Positions 29,090 to 42,900 of a stretch of 64,000 nt of DNA are shown here, piece by piece. Origin of the DNA: Cruorifilaria tuberocauda. Lineage: Eukaryota; Nematoda; Chromadorea; Rhabditida; Onchocercidae. Each line of letters opens with the position of its first letter. Position 1 is the stretch's first letter. The notes below the pieces were generated by a model, which saw only the letters and a program-made list of their open reading frames with translations, was not told where the DNA came from and did not search any database. The DNA lies in NCBI GenBank assembly GCA_013365365.1, contig JABVXU010000100.1, positions 90,529 through 154,528 on the forward strand. The letters run 5' to 3'. A program made the position numbers and the translations under genes.

Positions 29090-29290
29090 AATGGAGGAAG
29101 CATATGAAAGAACGCTAGAAAGATGATGAGGAAAGAAGAGGGACAGAGGAAGGAAGATTCAGAAAGGGAGAAGGAGAAGGAAGACTTCATCAACAAGTAG
29201 AGAAGAAAACATTGTAGAAAATAGGTATTAGAGAAGAGATGAATTGTAAGTGAGAGTTATGAAGAGGAACTATTATTCTGAAGAGAGCAC
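29090..29290. other. Purine-rich (GA) tract
   Basis: About 200 bp of mostly A and G on the + strand, with repeated GGAAG, GAGAAGG and AGAGGGA words. Such tracts occur in promoters and can be bound by GAGA-type factors, but no specific protein site is claimed. It lies about 600-800 bp upstream of the synthase start. Confidence 0.6.
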
Positions 29291-29422
29291 AGGAGACGAG
29301 AGAGTTCTAGGTGGGTCAACGAACTATCAACAATGGAAAAAATGCTGTGAACAACAACCAAAGATTAAATTGAAGATTATACTAAAGAATGCGAAAGTAA
29401 ACACACAAAAAGACGCATAGTG

Positions 29423-29454
<32 letters not shown>

Positions 29455-29470
29455 AGACACACACACACAC
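29423..29470. repeat. (CA)n microsatellite
   Basis: About 13 CA units, then two interruptions by G, then a further CA run. It is a simple dinucleotide repeat, expected to be length-polymorphic. Confidence 0.95.
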
Positions 29471-29598
29471 GCATACAAAGACATATGCGCACATAATACT
29501 ATGTTGAATGCAAGATGTCGTGGACTTGGCGATACCTGTGGAGTGCTAGAGTGATCCACTGAGCTGGGGAAATTGATGGTGGGATCGGTACTTGACAG

Positions 29599-29625
29599 CG
29601 GACACGTGATGACACGTCACGTTGA
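29599..29625. promoter_or_regulatory. CACGTG E-box with adjoining GACACGT repeat
   Basis: GACACGTGAT is followed immediately by GACACGTCAC, giving a palindromic CACGTG E-box (29603-29608) and a second related half. CACGTG is the core bound by bHLH-leucine zipper factors such as TFEB/HLH-30 and Myc/Max relatives. It lies about 1.1 kb upstream of the synthase start, between two divergent genes. A function in either gene is inference. Confidence 0.3.
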
Positions 29626-32600
29626 CATGATAATGTCACTTAGCTCCGGAAGCATCTATAAAATCTCCTTCCATTTTAGATCACATTAGATGAAATTACA
29701 GAATTACAGAACAATTTATTCATCTCTTTTTAATGATAATTTATATTAGCTAACATTTCACTTGCAATTTTCCCTTTTTTCATTGCACTGAAATTTCCGA
29801 AAATTTAGTAATCATTCTGGAAAGAGAGTATTATGACGTGGATCGTTGTGAAAGGAAATTCGTTAATACTTGAATATCCGAATTCTATGCTCGCATTTGT
29901 TACTGCAGTTTAAAACCGTAAATAACTGAAAAAAAGACAGATATTTTTTCATGACAGATTTTATAAACTACGCATTACAACAATTTTCTTACGTTTTTTT
30001 TTCTTACGATCTCTTGCTGAAACTATGGAAAACCTTTGGTTCCTCAGTAATTTCAACTCCAAAAAAAGAAAGACGGGATGTACATAGCACCATACTTCAC
30101 TTTGCTCAATTCTGATCGCTATTTAGTAGAACTGATTTCCATTCAATAAGGGATCTCATCGATACTTTAATTTATTGCGTAAGACTGAGGAATTATTAAT
30201 TATTGCAACGGAAGACTTGAGGAAGGGATTGCTCGTTTTCCTTTTTATTAAATAATCACAATACTGAAAAGCGGATTTATCAGATTTATATACTCACATT
30301 TATCAGCTTTACTCTCTGATGCAAACTTTTGCATTGCTAAATTGATTTAGAAATGCTGCTAATATCCGCTAAGTCGAATCGTTTTCAATTGAAATCAGAA
30401 ATAAAATTGTAGCTAATATTTAGAAATTCTTCTTTTTGCTATTGACATCAATTCCTGGGTACAAGTTTTTCTAATTTCTGTTTCATTATCGTTTGCGATA
30501 TAAAATGCAAGCAAATGTAAAGGAGATTATTTGAAGCTTCATCACTTTCATCCATGCTAATTGATAAAAGCTGTACTATGTGCAAAAAACAATTGCTAGG
30601 AAGTCATAGGCAAATTTTAACTTCTTCAGATTATTGCGGAAATCTTCAAACATTGGAGGTTATTAATTTTTTATTGCAGGATAGCAATAAATAAAAAAGT
30701 CAAATAACATTATACTTTAATCAAAATTTTGAAAATTTTTAAATTTAGGACTAGCAGTTATATTTGTCGTATTAAATTTTCGCTAAACTATAGTGTGAAG
30801 TATAATTTCTTAATTTATCCTAATTGGGCATAAATTAAAGTAAAAAATAATGCAGTGGTCAGTATTGCAATGGTCAATTTGAAAAAAAATGAATGAATCG
30901 GAATTTTGTTCTGTAAACAGAAGAGAAATTTAGCTGAGAAGTGATCAATTTTTTATTGTAAAAACATACGTCAGTTGTTGATCATGCTGCACTTATGCAC
31001 AAAGATCAATTTAGATTAAATTAGTAAATATTTACTTTTTCAAATTGCAGATTTAATCTTTTCCTTCCAGCACCATACCAAAATCGTTAAATTATACATG
31101 CTATCTCAGCAAATCTTTATTATAGTTAATAGATTAATGTTGCTATTTTTTAGATTAGCATCAGAATTGCAGATTAGTGTGATAAATTGATTATAAATCA
31201 GAAGAGTCAAATTCCGGAAACAGAACATCCCTTTAAGAAAGTGAAAAAGTGACAAATGATCATAATTGTAATGTGGTAAATTTCATTAAACCATCTATAT
31301 ATAAATCAATTTATTCCATTCAGTAAACTCAGATTTCAGGAAAAAATCATTTTTGCTCATTTCATTCAAAAGATAGAAACTAATTGAAATGATAGTGAAA
31401 ATATTTAGCCTCGATGCATAAAATTCACGTTTTAAACTTTCATCTGCTGGGAAAGGCACAGCTAATACTTTTATGGAAGAATAATTTTATAAAAGGAATG
31501 TTAAAAAATTTTTCAACACTTTCTTGTTCATTGACGCCAACTTAATTTGGGCGAAGTTTTTGCAACATTTTTTGCATTAATACACAATATACCCTTTGCC
31601 TTAAAATCTTGAGAATTTCGATTCAAAATATTTAAAAGCTTTAAATCAGCAAATGTTATCATAAATTAAACTGGATTTCAAGTCACACATTCAAATTAAA
31701 TACTGGCCACAGGCCAAGTGAATTTTGGCGAAATTATTTTTGTCACTTGAAAAATGTTTAACCACACTAATACGAATTACATTTGTACCTACTCAAAAAA
31801 AGTGTTATTATTGGATGGAATAATCAATCGACTTGACGGTTAAAACATTTTTATGAAACAACGAATATATGTTGCAAAATAAAATTATTTTTCAGAAAAA
31901 TCCTTACATAATACTTAATGTGCAAGTAATGATACTTATAACAAAGCTGTAATGAAATGATTGATTCGTTTATTACCAAGAGTTTTTCTTCCATTGTGGA
32001 AAGTTTTAAAACCAAGATTTTAAGTATGAGAAATGTTTTATCTGACGGAAATTACCTTTTCAATCTTCAACAAATTTTTTTCCTAAATGTTAGAAATCTA
32101 AAATTTTCCGTCGAGATAGGGAAAAACATGTTGTCCTTTATGAGAGTTGTTTCGATTGGTCAATAATAAGCACATAAATATGTTTCATCATTATTGTCCA
32201 GTCTAACCATACAGTTAAATCTTTTATAAAATCTTAACGAATGAATTTTCACTGCATGTTACCTGATAAAGTATTTGGCATATATACACTTGTCGTTTTG
32301 TGAGATTATTTAATATTCGCTTATTTTGTTACTTTGATAACTGAAAATCCGTAACATCAGTGGCAGTTGATCTCAATTATAGCGACATTCCAAAAGTGGT
32401 ATAGCTATGGCTTCTATTATTAAGACAAACATAAAGCAAGTTTCTTTTATTCAACTAATCGCTTTATTGGTATTAGATTGATCACTTTTTATTAAAACAG
32501 CAGTTATCTCCTAATCTATTTTTCAATTCAGACAGATAGATTTTCTATTCTATTAACAGGCGAATGTACATCACTTTTTCACGTAATTGTTAATTGCATT

Positions 32601-35600
32601 ATTATTCAGGTAAGCAAATGACCTTTGTTTCCATAACTATATTGTTGGAACAATACGATTTCTGCCAAAAGTATAAACTAAAGTTATTTTCTTCATCGTT
32701 GAAATGAGAGATGAAGACGACAAGTTATAGCTTAGGAATTTCGAAAGAGGAAAAATGCTTTTTGTCACGAGAAATTGATGAAATATTAGTAATATAGAAA
32801 ATTGAAAATGTTATATTAGACGAAGAATTTGGCCAACATAAAAAGTTGGAAGTGGTAAAATCTTTAGTTATAAAATTATTTTACAAAAAAAAACGGATTG
32901 CAATAAGTGTGATTACAAAGAAGCTTTCTATATTACCATATTTTTTGGCCTACACTAAATACTTATTAATTCCACTGACTTTTTCAGCTCTTTTCCTTGC
33001 TTATTTACCAATACATCTAAATGTGAAATATAAAATGCTAGCAAATTGTCGATATCTTATATCTTGGTAAATAAATATAAGTATAGGGAATGGAGACATT
33101 TTTGATCGTTTTCGATTTCAAAAATATTGCAATCAATAATCTTTGATTACCAAAGCAAAATATCAATAAATGAGACCTCCATAGAAAAATGAAGAGGCAA
33201 TTGATAGGAATAACTACGACTAATTTACTTTCATGAATTGCTACGAGTAAAATATCTTCCAATATTACTAATAGGATGCTGATCTTCCATAAGTCACATA
33301 CACTTTGGAGAAGAAAATTTAAGATGAGGGAAAGATGATGGGAAGATGACTGAATGAAATTTCAGTTATGTAACATGGGATCAATTTCTTGATCTCATAT
33401 TAACAATCATTTAAAATTTTAAACCATTTAAAAATGGTTGATTTCTTTTCCTCATTCAAACCTTTCTTGATTATATTCATTCAAATTTGCTTCCTTCTTT
33501 AATAACTTTTTCCTTCCTTCTCCTAACTTCATATCGATATTCTTTCTGTCAATTTCTTGAAGACTTGTTAGAACACAATGTCTTTTTTACCTCTTATAAC
33601 TTTCCAAATTTATTTATGAATATATTTTTCTAATGCTCATAATCGACTTTCGAATTTATACTTTTGTTACAATACTTCCTTTTGTCCATTAAAAATGTAT
33701 TCCTATTTTGAAATTTTAGAAAATGAATTTTAGAAAATATTTCCTTTGTTTGAGCAGCCGGAATAATTTCAAATTTTTTTGAGAGTTAATTTTCAGTCAA
33801 GCAGAATTCGATTTGTAGTATATTATGGAGGTTGAATTTCACTAATAGCACCCACAGCATAAAATTTGCAGTAAATGCCATTAGTAATTGCCAAACCAGA
33901 AGATAATTAATGAGAGCCACAGGCATAAATAAAATGTCTTGTGCGTAAATAAATCTGAGGACATTTGATCAAATTCATCAACTAAAAGTCCATTTTTTGT
34001 GGAAGGCTTTTTGATATTTTTTTCAGAGTTATTAAAAATTAGTTTTTGTAAATACTTTAGAAGTGCACCAGTTACTGTAACTACCTTTCATTTTTTTTAT
34101 ATGTTGAAATATTCTTTAGTTTAAATCTACTACATTCAGAAAGTGATAAGTCCTTATGCGTTGAAGTTGATGATGATTTCTTAAAGACAAGTATTATTAC
34201 GTATAATCTTTTGATACAAGACGATGCATATCCAAAAAACAAAAAACTCATTAGTATTTTTCAAAAAAATTTCTTAAATTTAAAAACAATTGGACCTTCT
34301 GAATTCATTTGAAAATTTCATCAAATAGTAGCAAAATTTAACCAAGTAATAGATATTCGCCAAACTCCCACAGTAAATCACTCCAGCCATCATGATTAAC
34401 AAAATATGTATTAGATAGTCTAGCAAATTTGTTAATCTGGTAAAATATTGGTGTTCCTTTTAGAGTAGCAGCAAATCTGTAAATGAGTAATTTTGCTGAA
34501 AATGTCTATTAAACTCTTGAATCAAATAATACCTTCAAAATCATCAACTTGAAAGCTTTGTTCAGAATTTAATATAATATGCACGTAAATCAAGCTTCTT
34601 ATAAATAAGCATATAAATAAGCGATTAAAACAGTTTTTTTTAAAAGCTCATTAGACAAGCATCCACTTAAAACTGACCTTTTAATTCATTATCTTTAATT
34701 AAGTGCCTTTTAAATTCCATTCATTTCTGAGCCCACTTCATTTGACTCAGTTACTCCTAACGAAAAGCATCGTAAAGTGTCAGTTATCTCCATTTACCAT
34801 ATAAACCTCATTAAGTTCACTCCGGTTAAATTGTTTAGACAATCAGTGAACAGATTTATTTACGTCACTGACGCAACGTGAAACACCCTCTTTCTGTCCC
34901 TGTATTCTTTCACACTATATTTTCCATGTGGGAGAAGAATTGCTTTTCCACAGCGATGTATTTAACGAATTCATTATATAATCAATCTATCAGTAGAAAC
35001 TTCTTCCGCGAAAAAGAGATGAAACTTGCACACATTCATGATAGCGCCACTGGGTGTGAAACAATGAAACAGTCAAACAGAATTGTCAACGTATTCCGTT
35101 GGAATCTGAAGCGAAACTTCGTGCTGATCCTCACGTTATAAAAAAATAATGTTCAGAGTAGTTGAAGCAGAGTATAAAATTTTCGAATTATTTCAACTCC
35201 AAAAAATTCCAAGTTAAAAAAGATTGTTAGGAACTTTAAAAACTTTCAGTTGTATTAATATCTACAATGTTCTTTAAACACTTGTGTGTAATCATTTTAA
35301 ATGAGGTTGCTTACCAACATTATGCAAAAATTCAATTAAAAAACATAAAATTCATTTTTGAGTCAAGTTGAAATTTTCAAAATAAGTTACTTTTCACTTT
35401 TCATATCAATTTAAATAGTTAAAATTTATAGCTGACAAATTAGAAGTCGAAAATTATAATAGAGATTCTACACAACTTAGGAAAAGTTGCATTAAATACG
35501 ATCTCCTTGCATGCATGCGATCATCGACACCTGTCAAAACCTCTCGTCTTTGATATTAGAGAAGCTGAAGGAAAAATGAGCTATGTAAAATACGATTAAC

Positions 35601-36685
35601 TCAACATTTTGTTAATACCGGTCAGATTGATATCCAACTTCCAGATTATCCTTATGAATGAGAAAGAACTGAATCTCATCAATAAATGAGCAATGAAGGA
35701 AAGAGATTTATGCCCTGCAACTGACTTGAAATTCATTATGAGAACTAATTATGAAAAAAAAACTTGACAAGATGTAAAAAGGAAAGAACTGTTTACAAGA
35801 GGAAAATGAAGAAACGGATCAGATTAAAATATTGATTAGGAGAGATCATTGCATCAATTTCACGATGTCAGTAATAATTTTATAGCCGTAATTTCAATTT
35901 ATTCGATATTCTCACTAAATATCATTTATCTAGTATTTCAGATATGTTGAAATTATTGAAAACTTCAAAAATGTATTAATACTAATAAATAATAATTGAG
36001 ATAAGAGTAGCAAAACAGGTAAGTAGCAATAGACAAAGTTAAGTTGTACATTTGAGGGAGAATATTCTTATTTTTCAGTTTTACAAGTACTTACTAATTC
36101 CATGGGATACAAATCATTTGTTATCTATTTCAAAAATTGAATCTTTTCCTTCATTTAGCAAAAGATAAAGTACAAAATAGATTTGATTTTTAAATCTTAT
36201 GAACAAATTATGTTTTTAGAAAATTATGCTTGAGCTTTTAGTTGACTAAAAATCACAAACTTATAAATGCCAAATATTTGATATCAAAAAGCTAACTCAT
36301 AAAAGAACTTTAGAAGAAACTTATTTCTCTCTCATTTCTTCCCTACCTTTTACGCTTTAGCGCTTAAATACAAATAATGGTTTAAATACAAATGGTCCCT
36401 CCTGAATCTTACAATACGTGTAATTTTACAATTCCCAATAATTCTTTTCTCACCAATTTTTTTATAGCGTTATATTTTTTCTTTTTTTTGAAAACTAACT
36501 ATAGTGTCAGTGACTCAATTTCTTTTCAATCATATTCATTTTAGCGATTTTAATGAATTATTACAGTTAAATATTTATTATAATAAATCCTGTGACAATG
36601 TGTATCGTTAATGATTTATTATCATAAAAATATGGAAATTAGCATTTCTAGTCAATTTCACAGAAAATACAGAGAAGTAAACAAA

Positions 36686-36852
36686 TAGGAGAAAATTCAA
36701 CGGGAATGGTAAATATATTAAATTTAAACCTAGTGACTGTACAGTTAGAAATTGTGATCTTTCTGAAGATTATCATCGGCGTCTAGAAGTTCCATCACTT
36801 ACTTTAGTTAAAGATAACTTTTTTCTATTTCCACTTAAGAATATGACTGTAT
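36686..36852 (+). other. Possible coding exon, uncertain
   Basis: An open + strand frame follows a TAG acceptor (CAAATAG) and shows protein-like composition, including KPSDCTVRNCDLSEDYHRRL. It runs to a possible ACT|GTATTT donor. Its phase does not fit the next candidate exon, only about 35 bp away, so the two cannot simply be joined. It could be an alternative 5' exon of the phospholipase gene or a chance frame. Confidence 0.2.
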
Positions 36853-36885
36853 TTTGAAATGAAACAATTTATTGCATGCTCACAG

Positions 36886-37030
36886 CTTATTGATTCCTGC
36901 TCATAGTGGTAAAAATGTTTCAGTAGTTTCCACAACACCAACCGCTAAATCAATTTCGAAGCATAAACATTCATATAAAGTTAACGGTGCATTGAGAGCA
37001 TCGAGGAATCGGATTTCTCGTTATATTGAT
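36886..37030 (+). other. Candidate 5' exon of phospholipase C-epsilon
   Basis: An acceptor-like ATGCTCACAG precedes an open frame whose codon use is less AT-rich than the surroundings and which encodes SISKHKHSYKVNGALRASRN among other residues. A donor GAT|GTGCTA ends it in phase 0, which would fit the next candidate exon at 37856. GTTAAC inside it is an alternative donor. No homology was recognised. Confidence 0.27.
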
Positions 37031-37855
37031 GTGCTAACATTGAAGTATTTTTGGTTTGCTCGTAGCATCAGATATCCTTTCTTTCCTGAAATATTCATCA
37101 TAACTTTTTTTGCATGCTCGCTCGATTTTTCGTTCTAAAAATTCCATTTCAACGCTTTAACAAACATGAAAATGACAGCAGTGAAACACATATTTCCTTC
37201 TAATAGCTGTGAAAACGATGATAAGACGTCATTTTATTTCGATAACAAAATGTATATAACATATGCCGTCGATAATCTAATCAAAGAGTAATTTTTGAAT
37301 AAGTCGAACAATCCTGAAAAGTATTCGCGAACTTATCTGCATTTTAGTTGGCCACACAACCAGTAAAGATTTAAAACCGGAGAAGAAGATGCTGAATGTT
37401 TCAGCTACGTAGTCTTTATCTGAGAATGTAAGCATCTTTTTGCGACACTGTTCTCTGTAAATCGATATGAAGAGACAAAATTGAGAACAGTTCGTTTCAA
37501 CAAACCAATTGAGCATGCTGGAAAATTTTCAGAGTAAGCAAAATACTCCCATAAATTTTTTTGAAAAAATGTTAATATTTTGCACAGAAAAAAGTTGGGC
37601 AACAAAATAAAAAGTAGGGAAGAATGAAATGAGATCAAAAAAAATTTTTAATCAGGAAAGGCTTCTATAAGTATAGTATTTGAAAAGTATCTAAAAATGC
37701 AAGAAAGAGGTGAATGACACTGGAATTGTTTAATGATAGTTGCTTTCATTGCTAGGATAAGTTGACGAAGGAGATGAACGACACGGTTGTCACTAAACAT
37801 TTTACAAAGGGGTTTACTGTAACGCCATCTGGATGACTTCCGTTTTCAACTTTAG

Positions 37856-37955
37856 GAAGTGGAAATGTACTACGTATCGGCATTTACGCGGTATCGGATG
37901 AATGTCCGAATAACGAGCATCAGGGATAGAATGACTGAATTTCTTTCATTAGAAA
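37856..37955 (+). other. Likely 5' coding exon of phospholipase C-epsilon
   Basis: Acceptor TTCAACTTTAG, then an open frame encoding MYYVSAFTRYRMNVRITSI and FLSLE, ended by GAAA|GTTAAT in phase 1. The exon at 39963 needs exactly a phase-1 partner, and the G+C content is above local background. The protein segment is not one I recognise, so membership rests on phase, splice signals and strand. Confidence 0.42.
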
Positions 37956-39962
37956 GTTAATTCATTTTGAAATAATTTCACTTCATAAAGCATTTTTATA
38001 CTTCTCTAACAGAGATTGATTAAAATCTGTTAAATAGAAGTAAGAATTTACTTTTCAGTTGGCATTGTAATTAAACTTATATTCTTGTCTGAAAACCTTC
38101 ATTAATTCTGATGAAAGAATATATATTATTTACATTATAGTGTTATATTCTTTTCAACTGATTATTTTAATTTCATTTAAATTTCATTTCTATTCTTTGT
38201 AATCTATCTAGTCACAACAAACCCCGATGTATTTAATTTATGTCGTCTTTTCCTATTTTATATTCCGTGGATTACTTTTACTATCTTCACCTTTTACTAC
38301 TTGCATTTTCTTAATAACCTGAAATTGGAAAATTTTACGAAATTTCTTATGTTTTGCGCACTCACGATTTCAGTGGATATGAAAGTCCGGTTTAAAAATT
38401 TCTGCTGTAACACTTAATTTTGAATTCCCTAATGTTGTGGGTATTTTGAGAGAGTATAGAAGGACTTTGAAGAAATTGTCGAAAATTTCCAGATTTACTT
38501 TGACCAAAATAACCTTTTTTGGAATAATCTGTGGAAGAGATAAAGATTGGATAATTTAAATGATTATAAGAAGTTCGTTTAAGATTTTATTTATTCTTGC
38601 GATGAGTTATCTTTTAATTATGGTATAAATTCGTTAAATTTGTTAATCTTTAATCTTTTTAATAGTATCTCCTATTCATTTATTTGTCTGTGTCAGTGTA
38701 ACCTATATTTTCGCTTTAAGTTGATGTTTGATATATATGATATTATATGTTTAAGAGCATTAATTTATTGATGATGTCAAAAAATATTGAAGATATAAAT
38801 TTAAAAAGATCGTTCGATCATAATCTTAATTCTAAGCGTAATCGATTTTAGCAATTTACAAGAATTCATTTTACGATATTTGGTTAAATCAGACTATATT
38901 TTTTAGAAATAGAAGATAAAAGTAAGTCTCTGAAAAGATCACTTTTTACTCATAAATGACTCATGAATATGTATATAGAAAGATTTGATTAAAAATTAAA
39001 TAGTTTTGTCTGAATATTTTGCGTTAATTAGTTTGTAGTTTTCTCAAAAATCATTAATTCATTTTGATTATTTACTTATCACCGTTTGGAATTGTGATAT
39101 TTCTTATTCAAGTTTCTTAATTTCTAGTAACAACTGCCATTTTGATTCTTCAACGTAGCATGTTTTAGAATTTACCCTATGCAGAATCGTTTCAGTGCTT
39201 CACTTTTTTTGACAGTTTACATCCACAACAATGGTAATACATTTTTTAGAGTTGAAATTTTCGTTCGTTAACGTCTCATGAGGAATGTCTTGTAAATTAG
39301 AAGAGAAATTTCATTGTTACAACTAAAATTGTAGAACATATCTATGCAGCATTTTTTACAACTACGTTTTACATAACTCCACATTTTTGAAATTTTTATC
39401 AACAATTCAATTTTTTTATCCGAGAAAATGCACAGCACAAAACTGCAAAATGATTCATAAAGAAATTTTAATGTTTCGAGGCGAGAAATTCAATTTTCAT
39501 AAAAAACTTAATGCTAACAAATCTGCGAGCAATTTTTCACACTAACATCTATTTTACTTTCATCCCTTATACTCGTATCTGTTTTTTTACAGTCCAGTTT
39601 TATTTGTGAAATCTGAAGGTTATTTATATCACTCTTTAATTGAATTTCGTCGATATACAATAAATCCATTTTGATGCATTAAAATGATATTTTCGATGTT
39701 TTGTTGTCTGCCTCTCTTCAACTAACACTTTATTGTTTACAATAACTTAGCAACAGAAAACTGACAGTTTCCATCCAAACACTGATTGCGTTAGAGATTT
39801 GAGTGTATCGAATTGAAATCTGAGAGATATTGTGCATTAAAAGTTCCTATTCTAATTTTAGTTCCAAATATAATTGACTTTTAGAATCAAATTTTGTAAT
39901 AAACGAAAAGTAAAGTAACTAGTAAAGAATGTGGTTCAGATAATGTAATATTTTTTCTGCAG
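37956..39962. other. Presumed intron of phospholipase C-epsilon
   Basis: AT-rich, with no credible exon seen. It is assigned as an intron only if the exon at 37856 belongs to the gene. Confidence 0.35.
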
Positions 39963-42900
39963 CATTATCCGAAATGGCCCATGAAATCGATATCAACAAC
40001 TTATGAGAAATGACGCAGAACGATGCTGGTTCTTCCATTTGCAAATCGATTTTCACAAGTGATCAGTGCAATTCATCTCATAGCGATTTAGCTTCAGGTA
40101 TTTTGAAAAGTTCAGAAAGAAAAGAGGAAGTCAGAATATTGTTTTTTTTTCCTCTTAATAAATTAATAATGATAATATAGAGCTGTAAAGGTAAGATAAG
40201 TGAAGCAGTAACGTAAGACGGAAACTTTGAAGTATTCTTGAAATATGATATGAGTTATGCAAGTTCGTCCGAATGGGAAGAAAAGATTATGCGAAGATTG
40301 AAATAGAATTTATGTTTCCATATTCCTAAAGTGTTCCTGGAGATTATTCTAATTTGTCGAATCGTTTGGACAAATATCCCTTGAGACCGGAGATGAATTA
40401 TGTTTCTTGGTATTTTGCCATCTCAGGCATACTTCTTTTGCTGTCTGTTCTCTCCACTAGTAGTTTATAGACCACATTTTTCTTTCATGAAGGATTTCAG
40501 AATTGAACAAGAAACTCAAACAACAGGGAAATCTATAATAAGGAGGAAAAGTTATCCAAGAACCAATCAGTTCACGAAAGATATTCAAAAATTCACCCAT
40601 CTCTTTCATTTTGTTTCCTTCTTTGGGGAAATCTTTTTTTCCTTTCACGCCATCCAAGCCGCATATTTTACGCATTCAATACTGGTTTTTCTTTTTTGAA
40701 AATAAATTGACTTAAAAATGGAAACGAAATTGGTTTAAAAGCAAGGGATTGGAGAGAGTAAGGAAGAAGCAATACAGAACGATTTTTTGGCCTTTTGAAT
40801 GCAAATATAATAAGACAAACTGCAGCAGCTATATAAAGACAACAAAGCTTAAATGAGTTGAAGACAAGCTTTGCCCAACTAACATGTTCATATTTGGAGC
40901 CTGCTGTAGGTTTCCTTCAAATCGAGAATATTTGAAGCACATAACACTTCCCAGTTGCTTTCCTTTTCCTCTTCAAGTAAGAGAGAAAATTTCGAACGAT
41001 TCCTGAAAACTAGAAACATTTATCATTGATTTCTGTATTTCATATTTTGTTGCAACATTTTTACTAGCAACATCCTGTAATATTTCCATCCTGTTGAAAT
41101 ACATATGAAAACAAGCGTTGTTGGACGACTCGTTAATGCCATCCATCTGAGTGCAATACCTCCCAAACCGAATTCTTTACTTGTTTTCGTCTGTAAATTA
41201 GGTAAAATTCTTACATATGTTATCTGTTAAAACATTTATTTGCATGTCTTTTCCTAATTGAAAGAAAACGTGTACATTCCTGTGGAAAGTAATTTTAGTT
41301 GCAAAAAACTTTTCCAAAAATCAAAATTTATGATGCTGCAGAAGGAAGAAATATAAGTATTAAAGTTCTCGTTATGGTAATTGTAATTAATTATTAATAG
41401 AATTCATCCAAAAATTATTTCTCTTTCTCGTTCTTTCCAAATCAAATACAAATTAGAGGAGTAACAAAGTTAAATTTGTAATCATTTCCAAAAATTAGGT
41501 CGGCGCTATCTGCTCAGGTTCCTAGAAATAGTTGAATTTCAGCTTACTGAATTGAAGAATTGGAGAGTTGTTATCTCTTCAATCATATTTGAATTAACTA
41601 GCTTTCGCATGAACCGTCATTAAAATTTGATAATTATCTTTACTTAAATCCCAATCATTAATTTTATTTTTCACTTTTTTCTAGCTTATTTATTTATTTT
41701 TTGAGAGAAAGAGATTGCTTACCACATTGTTTTTGCAGATTAATTTTGCCATACCGGGGGAGATTTTTTGTTCAAGTTGATAATTGGATTTTACTTACGA
41801 AAACTAAAAGTATGAAAATGATATCGTGAAATAGAAATACGGATTTGTTATATTTTACAGTTTCAAGAACTTGTGCTCGACATCAATTTGACAGATTTCA
41901 GGGAATGCGGAAATTCTTTACTCGCACATCACACTCAAAGCTTTGTCCACATACCAAACTTTGTTTTGAACTATTGAAAAGTTTCAATATTTAGAAAATA
42001 AATTTGGCAGTTTTTACATGAAGCTATGGGAGTGTTGTGATTTTCTGAATCACAAATTTTTTAATTTCCCTCATTTACTAATATTGCTCCATTTTTCGCA
42101 AATTGCAGTGAAGTATTGATGTAATTTCGTCCTTTTTTCTGCTTGCATTAATTGTTTATAGTTTCACCGCATTCAAACAATTCCGCAATACATGGTTTCA
42201 TAATTGGCGATGAACCGATTGCTTTATTTAGATCGGAACTTGAGAAACTACAGCATATATTACATTTTCCTGAGGAACTAGCTTTTCAGGTATTAAAAAA
42301 TATTAATTTTAAATATACTAAAAGTTACCAATCATTAATTAATGGTTTCATTATGTATTAAAAAGAAAAAATTCTGGATAATTTTAATAACTAAAACTAA
42401 TTCATCATTTATTAGATTATTTAATAGATTTTTTACTGCTATATTCAGTTTCCTTCTTTCTCTCTTTAGATCAAACTTGTTATCAGATGATCCGAAATTA
42501 CTGCATTTTTTCCTTTATGATTCTTTTCTACATTTTTTCATTAACTTCACAAAAGCATTAAAAACAGTTTATCTTTACTAAAAGTAATATGATGTCTTTG
42601 CAAAAAACGCATAAATTTGCTAAAATTTTGAAAATCTTCAGGATTACAGTTACAGTTTTACGCTTTTTTTCAAGGCAATCACTGTAGGAATTTATTTCAC
42701 TGTAGTATTGTTTGATATTTACTGGCATGAACTCTGGTGGTCAAGCTAGTAAATTAATTTTTGAAAAGGGAAAAACTGCTCAGAATTAAGGGTTCACATG
42801 TAATAACGACAAGCTTGGATGCTTTTCAGTTATCAGCAACCGAATATCAATTATTTTATCAAATGAAACCGATGGATTATGTTCATTATGTAAGCTGTGA

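Larger units (their letters stand above)
28857..36685. other. Long intergenic/intronic space between divergent genes
   Basis: AT-rich DNA upstream of the synthase and, in the other direction, of phospholipase C-epsilon. The first 800 bp carry the repeat and regulatory-looking elements listed separately. From about 29.7 to 36.6 kb I see no convincing exon. A short, slightly coding-like frame at about 35020-35140 (+) lacks good splice signals. Part of this space may be long first introns of the phospholipase gene. Confidence 0.45.

Noticed and set aside
40400..40699. 99-codon + strand frame in the first PLC-epsilon intron
   Set aside because: It is Phe-rich with no recognisable domain, and no acceptor/donor pair gives a phase-compatible exon.
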